Origin: Nitrosomonas eutropha
Lineage (GTDB): Bacteria; Pseudomonadota; Gammaproteobacteria; Burkholderiales; Nitrosomonadaceae
DNA length: 64,000 nucleotides
Assembly (NCBI RefSeq): GCF_003201195.1
Contig: NZ_QICQ01000001.1
Span: 1 to 64,000 of the forward strand
Reading direction: 5' to 3'
Shown: positions 60,418 to 64,000 of the stretch, piece by piece
How positions within the stretch are numbered: the stretch's first letter is position 1
Layout of the letters: the number at the start of each line of letters is the position of its first letter
Notes under the pieces: generated by a model
The model's input: the letters and a program-made list of their open reading frames with translations, nothing else
The model's database searches: none
Told to the model about the DNA's origin: nothing
Position numbers and translations under genes: made by a program

Positions 60418-60614
60418 AACAAACCTCCAATAGATAAGATCGGAGGACGTGTACCCGAGAGGGCAAACCCTCCGGGGACGATAAAGAATAATGAGTGAAC
60501 AATCAGCATCCACCACCTTCGTGTCAGGTGGGTATCCGCGCAGGGGATGCGGTGCGGAACGGGGGTGCGCAATCAACGCGGCATACGCCACGCCGTAGCC
60601 TTTAAGATCGCGGG

Positions 60615-61367
60615 CTACCTGGGCTTGTTACCGTCTGGGACGGCGGACAATTCAGTCGTTTCTGCGAGTTCGGAGGCCGGTTCATCGGTCACAAGCAGAT
60701 CCATCGCGGACAGCAGCGCGTCACCTGGAATCGGCCCCTGTAACCACAGAGATTGGCCGGTACGCTCGTCGCGCAAGTGCAGCGTCGGGGTGGCCGCTAT
60801 ACCGTTGCTGGCAGCACCTTGGGCTTGCGTCCGTACAATCGCTAACGGGCGCTCGCTCGCCAGGCAAGCGTATAGGGCTTCGTGATCAGGCGGGTACATG
60901 CCATCTGGCAACCCTAGTCCTTCGCCCCGCGTGTACTGATAAATCCAGGATATCGTCCGCCAATAGGCCTCGGGGCCGCCGGCCTCGCCAGCGCACTCAG
61001 CCAGCGCAGCCAGTTCAGAAGCCGCAGGCTCGTGCATGGATAGCGGCAGATGTTGCCACTGCAGGCGGATATCAGGATGCCGCTCGATCCAGGCCATCAA
61101 CGGCGGGACGTAAGTCCTGCAGTAAGGGCATTCCAGATCGGCATACAGAATTAACGTAAAGCGGGCGGTGTGCGAACCATGGTGCCAAGGCGGTCCCGAT
61201 ACTTGAGACATTGCCGCACTATTGGCTGCGGATGGTTGAGTACCCTGCTCGATCGAGGCACTGGGAACGGAAGGACGCCAAAACACCAAAAACGTCAGCG
61301 CCATAATGACGGCAGGCCAGATCAGGCTGCGCAACGTATCGCGAAAGGAAGGCGTCGGTGGTTGCAT
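60615..61367 (-). CDS. DsbA-family thiol oxidoreductase of ICE
   Basis: A 250-residue protein with an N-terminal anchor (LIWPAVIMALTFLVFW) and a thioredoxin fold with active site YADLECPYCRTYVPPL and cis-Pro GIAATPTLHL. It probably forms disulfides in the Cys-rich transfer proteins encoded next to it. Confidence 0.87.
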   Translation of the reverse strand: MQPPTPSFRDTLRSLIWPAVIMALTFLVFWRPSVPSASIEQGTQPSAANSAAMSQVSGPPWHHGSHTARFTLILYADLECPYCRTYVPPLMAWIERHPDIRLQWQHLPLSMHEPAASELAALAECAGEAGGPEAYWRTISWIYQYTRGEGLGLPDGMYPPDHEALYACLASERPLAIVRTQAQGAASNGIAATPTLHLRDERTGQSLWLQGPIPGDALLSAMDLLVTDEPASELAETTELSAVPDGNKPR

Positions 61368-61841
61368 CGTAACTCCCAGACAAGATGTAAATCGGGTGTA
61401 GATGCGTTAGTCAAACATATTGGTCTATCTACGTGGCCTAACAATGCGGCCCGCCACCTACCCCGTTCCCGTATAAGCGAGCTCGTATACTGCCAGATGC
61501 GTTAGAGTTGACCTCCCACCTACCACTCTCGACCGAGGTTGCATGGAAGCGCGGCCATAGCCTATTTCCATGGGGGCTCTTATCACTCCCGAGCACGAGA
61601 ATATTAAATATCGAGCGTCCTGGTTCGTTAATTTTTCTAGACGCGATTTATTTCTGCGTTTCCACACAGCCTCGGCCAAAAGCGACCGTTGGTATTTATG
61701 AGGAACAACGCCGCAAATTTCCGCGTAGCAAGCTTATGTCCAGAAGGACAATCTGTTGAGGCTGAATCACCGTATCAATGGCTGACGAGAACGGACGCGG
61801 GCGCGCTGCTGTGCCTTCGCGGCCAACCCGTACCGTGGCCG
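61368..61841. other. 474-base gap without a supported gene
   Basis: A plus-strand frame at 61508-61759 and a minus-strand frame at 61458-61679 have no recognisable domain or ribosome site. A TTGACC at 61509-61514 could be a -35 element, but I cannot pair it confidently. This may be the border between the ICE core and cargo. Confidence 0.35.
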
Positions 61842-62501
61842 CTATTTTCGCTGTAGCACTAGCGCGCCCTCGACAGCATTCAACAAATCCTGCGGATTAA
61901 GCTTAGCCAGGCGCTTTCCATCGACAAAAAAGGTGGGTGTGCCTTTGATCCCCACGGCGTTGACATCGGCCTCGTCCATTTTGATTAGCGCGCTAATCGC
62001 CGCCTCTTGTATGTCAGTACGTGCCCTCCCCTCATTTAGCCCGACGCGCACCGCGGCACGCCAAGCTGCCGTCACCTTGGGGTCGTCGTGCCATTCGGGC
62101 TGCGCCTCCAGTATCGCCTCCAGTACGGGTTGGAAGAGGCCTTGCTTACGCGCAGCCTCCAACATTCTCACTGTTTGCTCAGATCCTTCATGAAACAGCA
62201 CATAGCGCAACACCAACCGTACGTCGTTTGGGTACTTGCTAAGGATCTGTTTGACGTGGGGATAGAAGGCGCGGCACCCTTCGCAAGAGGGGTCGAAAAA
62301 TTCAACGATCGTGATGGGAGCGTCAAGCCGCCCGATCACGGGTGAATGAAAGCGCACCAGCGTTGCCAGGTCCTGTGCCGCGATGGGCGTTTGGACAGAC
62401 GCGGGAACCGGTGAGTTTGCTGGCCGCAAAAGAAATGCGGCCACGGTAAACACGATAAGGGATAAAACGCAGATTGAGATAACAAGAAGACGTCGATTCA
62501 T
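61842..62501 (-). CDS. DsbA-family protein with CEGC site
   Basis: A 219-residue protein with an N-terminal helix (ICVLSLIVFTVAAFLL) and a DsbA fold carrying FFDPSCEGCRAFYPHVKQIL and the cis-Pro loop GIKGTPTFFVDGKRL. The CxxC is CEGC, unlike the CPHC of housekeeping DsbA. It overlaps dsbB by 4 bases, so the two form an oxidant pair. Confidence 0.88.
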   Translation of the reverse strand: MNRRLLVISICVLSLIVFTVAAFLLRPANSPVPASVQTPIAAQDLATLVRFHSPVIGRLDAPITIVEFFDPSCEGCRAFYPHVKQILSKYPNDVRLVLRYVLFHEGSEQTVRMLEAARKQGLFQPVLEAILEAQPEWHDDPKVTAAWRAAVRVGLNEGRARTDIQEAAISALIKMDEADVNAVGIKGTPTFFVDGKRLAKLNPQDLLNAVEGALVLQRK

Positions 62502-62947
62502 TTTTTAGAGTGATGGCGGACAAAGAGAAGGGAAATTACGATTAGCGTGAATGCAAGCAATGACAGGAACGGCAGGGGCACAGAGCCAAAGATTGTCATG
62601 CCGGCACCAGAGCAGGATGCTTCTGCCGAGCAGGCAACGATTTCAGGTTCAATCACCCGCCAGTACAACAAGGTGTGATAGCCAGCAAACCCGCCGCCAA
62701 CCAATGCCAGCGGCAAAGCATAGCGCCAGCTACCGTAGTCTGTTCGGTAGCTGGCAAGGCCAAGTACCCAGACCAGCGGAAACATGAATATCCGCTGGTA
62801 CCAGCACAGCACGCACGGCGTCTGCCCCAACACTTCACCGATGAAGACCGCAGACAAGGTTGAAACCAGCGCTATTACCCATGACAGCGTCAGCCAGGCC
62901 CACGCGCGTCGGGCCTGGCGCGCGGCTTGTATCGAGGCATCAATCAT
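62498..62947 (-). CDS. dsbB: DsbB, disulfide-forming membrane protein
   Basis: A 149-residue inner-membrane protein with four helices, the first periplasmic Cys pair in TPCVLCWYQR and the second in VACSAEASCSG. It passes electrons from the DsbA-like partner to quinones. Confidence 0.92.
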   Translation of the reverse strand: MIDASIQAARQARRAWAWLTLSWVIALVSTLSAVFIGEVLGQTPCVLCWYQRIFMFPLVWVLGLASYRTDYGSWRYALPLALVGGGFAGYHTLLYWRVIEPEIVACSAEASCSGAGMTIFGSVPLPFLSLLAFTLIVISLLFVRHHSKK

Positions 62948-62992
62948 GACGCGCTTTCAACGGAAGACCAACGGACTATTCGGTATCCCACT

Positions 62993-63487
62993 TTAATGCG
63001 CATGGGTAGCATCCTCGGTTGAGGCTGGTGCCTTAAGCGAACCGATCTGCGCCGCACGCAGTTGCACATCAATCTCCCCGGCCCGCTCAAACTGTAGTGT
63101 GACCGGAACTACCTCGTCCTTGACAATGGCTTGCTTCAGCCCCAAGAACATGAGATGTATGCCACCTGGTGCCAGAATCACTTCCTTGCCGGCAGGGATT
63201 TTCACCCCATCTTTCAGATGGCGCATCCGCGCCATACCGTCAACGGTTTCAGAAATATGAATCTCAGCCTTCTCGGCCAGCGGGGAGCTCGCACCGACAA
63301 GGCGGTCGGCCTGTTTGCCGGTATTCGCCACCGTTACGTACCCACCTCCAACCCGGATTCCGGGGGGTGTCGCACGTGCCCATGCGTCGTGAACTGTAAC
63401 GGTGGTGGGTTCCGCCGCCTGAGCCGTCGGAATGGTTGCGGCCAGCAGCGCGATAATCACGCAATGCCTGAAGTGTGCTCTGATCAA
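62993..63487 (-). CDS. PCu(A)C periplasmic copper chaperone
   Basis: A 164-residue protein with a signal (IIALLAATIPTAQAA) and the PCu(A)C pattern: ARATPPG, HISETVDGMARMR and GGIHLMFLGL, which supply the His and Met ligands for Cu(I). Members deliver copper to oxidases; some serve as periplasmic copper buffers. It follows the ATPase gene on the same strand. Confidence 0.92.
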   Translation of the reverse strand: MIRAHFRHCVIIALLAATIPTAQAAEPTTVTVHDAWARATPPGIRVGGGYVTVANTGKQADRLVGASSPLAEKAEIHISETVDGMARMRHLKDGVKIPAGKEVILAPGGIHLMFLGLKQAIVKDEVVPVTLQFERAGEIDVQLRAAQIGSLKAPASTEDATHAH

Positions 63488-63549
63488 TGGATCACCTTTA
63501 AGAGAACAAATATGGATCGAAATATAGCTTAGTCATCAAGCCGTAGTGC

Positions 63550-64000
63550 TCAGTCCTGGCTTCTGTAGCGCAGCAAACGTAGTGCGTTCGCCGTGACGAG
63601 AACGGTAGCGCCCGTATCCGCCAGGATAGCCATCCAAAGCGTGGTAACGCCCAGTATCGTGGTCACCAGAAAAATTGCCTTCAGGCCCAATGCTAGTCCG
63701 ATGTTCTGCCAGATATTGCCCAATGTGGCGCGCGACAAGTCGATCAGATCCGCGATGCCCATGACCCGGTTCTGAAGCAGTGCGGCATCGGCCGTTTCGA
63801 GCGCAACGTCCGTTCCGCCTCCCATGGCTACGCCAACTGAAGCCGTAGCCAGTGCGGGGGCGTCGTTGATCCCGTCTCCCACCATCGCCACATGCCCATC
63901 CTGCTTGAGCCCGTCAATAGCAGCCAGCTTCGCTTCGGGCAGTAGTTCGGCCTGCACGCCGACCCCAAGCGCCCGCCCAATGGCATCACCGGTGCGGCGA
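63550..64000 (-). CDS. Zn/Cd/Pb-type P1B ATPase, C-terminal part
   Basis: The last 149 codons of a metal pump; it is open at the right edge, so the start is outside the window. It has [20 protein letters not shown] and the end helices KAIFLVTTILGVTTLWMAI with DTGATVLVTANALRLL. The Asp in the last helix and the closing block fit ZntA/CadA/PbrA pumps rather than Cu pumps. It lies upstream of PCu(A)C in one direction. Confidence 0.87.
   Translation of the reverse strand, partial: RRTGDAIGRALGVGVQAELLPEAKLAAIDGLKQDGHVAMVGDGINDAPALATASVGVAMGGGTDVALETADAALLQNRVMGIADLIDLSRATLGNIWQNIGLALGLKAIFLVTTILGVTTLWMAILADTGATVLVTANALRLLRYRSQD

Noticed and set aside
61508..61759. 83-codon plus-strand frame
   Set aside because: No recognisable content, no ribosome site; kept only as part of a gap note.

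Overview
The window looks like part of a mobile metal-resistance island joined to the transfer module of an integrative and conjugative element (ICE) in a betaproteobacterium. The Burkholderiales, and most likely the Alcaligenaceae, fit best. This rests on the DUF4148 proteins, the mntP gene with its riboswitch leader, the system I ccm genes and the ICEclc-like transfer genes. It is inference from gene families, since no rRNA or housekeeping gene is present.

Layout. 1-340: right end of an IS5-family element that cuts a small membrane-protein gene. 0.5-13.2 kb: a copper block with copSR, a CopZ-like chaperone, DUF2933, a BNR-repeat protein, the multicopper oxidase copA, a broken copB, a cupredoxin, an M23 peptidase, cytochrome c, a Cu-ATPase and a DUF4148 protein. 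13.4-14.4 kb: wreckage of a DUF4396 gene and the start of a second multicopper oxidase. 14.4-18.0 kb: a Tn5053-type merR/TPFADE operon without visible transposon ends, in which merF and merD are damaged. 18.1-30.9 kb: a mixed block with broken DUF305, cupredoxin, two glycosyltransferases, two DUF4148 genes, a second sensor/regulator pair, mntP with a yybP-ykoY riboswitch, dmeFR, and remnants of dsbD, a multicopper oxidase and copR. 31.0-37.2 kb: a second copper operon with a Met/His-rich protein, DUF3141, cytochrome c, DUF411 and a Cu-ATPase. 37.4-45.3 kb: ccmABCDEFGHI plus a frameshifted tlpA-like gene and ccdA. 45.5-48.0 kb: a CzcI-like protein, a methyltransferase and a frameshifted beta-propeller gene. 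48.2-51.2 kb: a CueR-type promoter, copA ATPase and cueR. 51.3-61.4 kb: ICE genes (MobH relaxase, vapBC, DUF3742, TraG, PFL_4711/4710/4709 proteins, RadC-like, DsbA-like). 61.8-64.0 kb: DsbA/DsbB, a PCu(A)C copper chaperone and the end of a Zn/Cd/Pb-type ATPase.

How it works together. A 16-bp palindrome, ATTACA-N4-TGTAAT and close variants, recurs eleven times, usually 80-200 bp upstream of copper-related genes. It is the natural candidate operator for the CopR-like regulators encoded here. The putative regulon covers periplasmic copper oxidation and binding, export ATPases, c-type cytochromes, and less expected genes: a GtrB-like glycosyltransferase, DUF4148 proteins, DUF3141 and a beta-propeller protein. 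A separate CueR/CopA module would handle cytoplasmic Cu(I), and mer handles Hg(II).

A second theme is decay. In-frame stops or single-base shifts break copB, merF, DUF4396, a second multicopper oxidase, dsbD, tlpA, the beta-propeller gene and DUF305. Several are one-base changes with the distal frame well preserved, so they are either recent mutations or, for the indels, possible sequencing errors.
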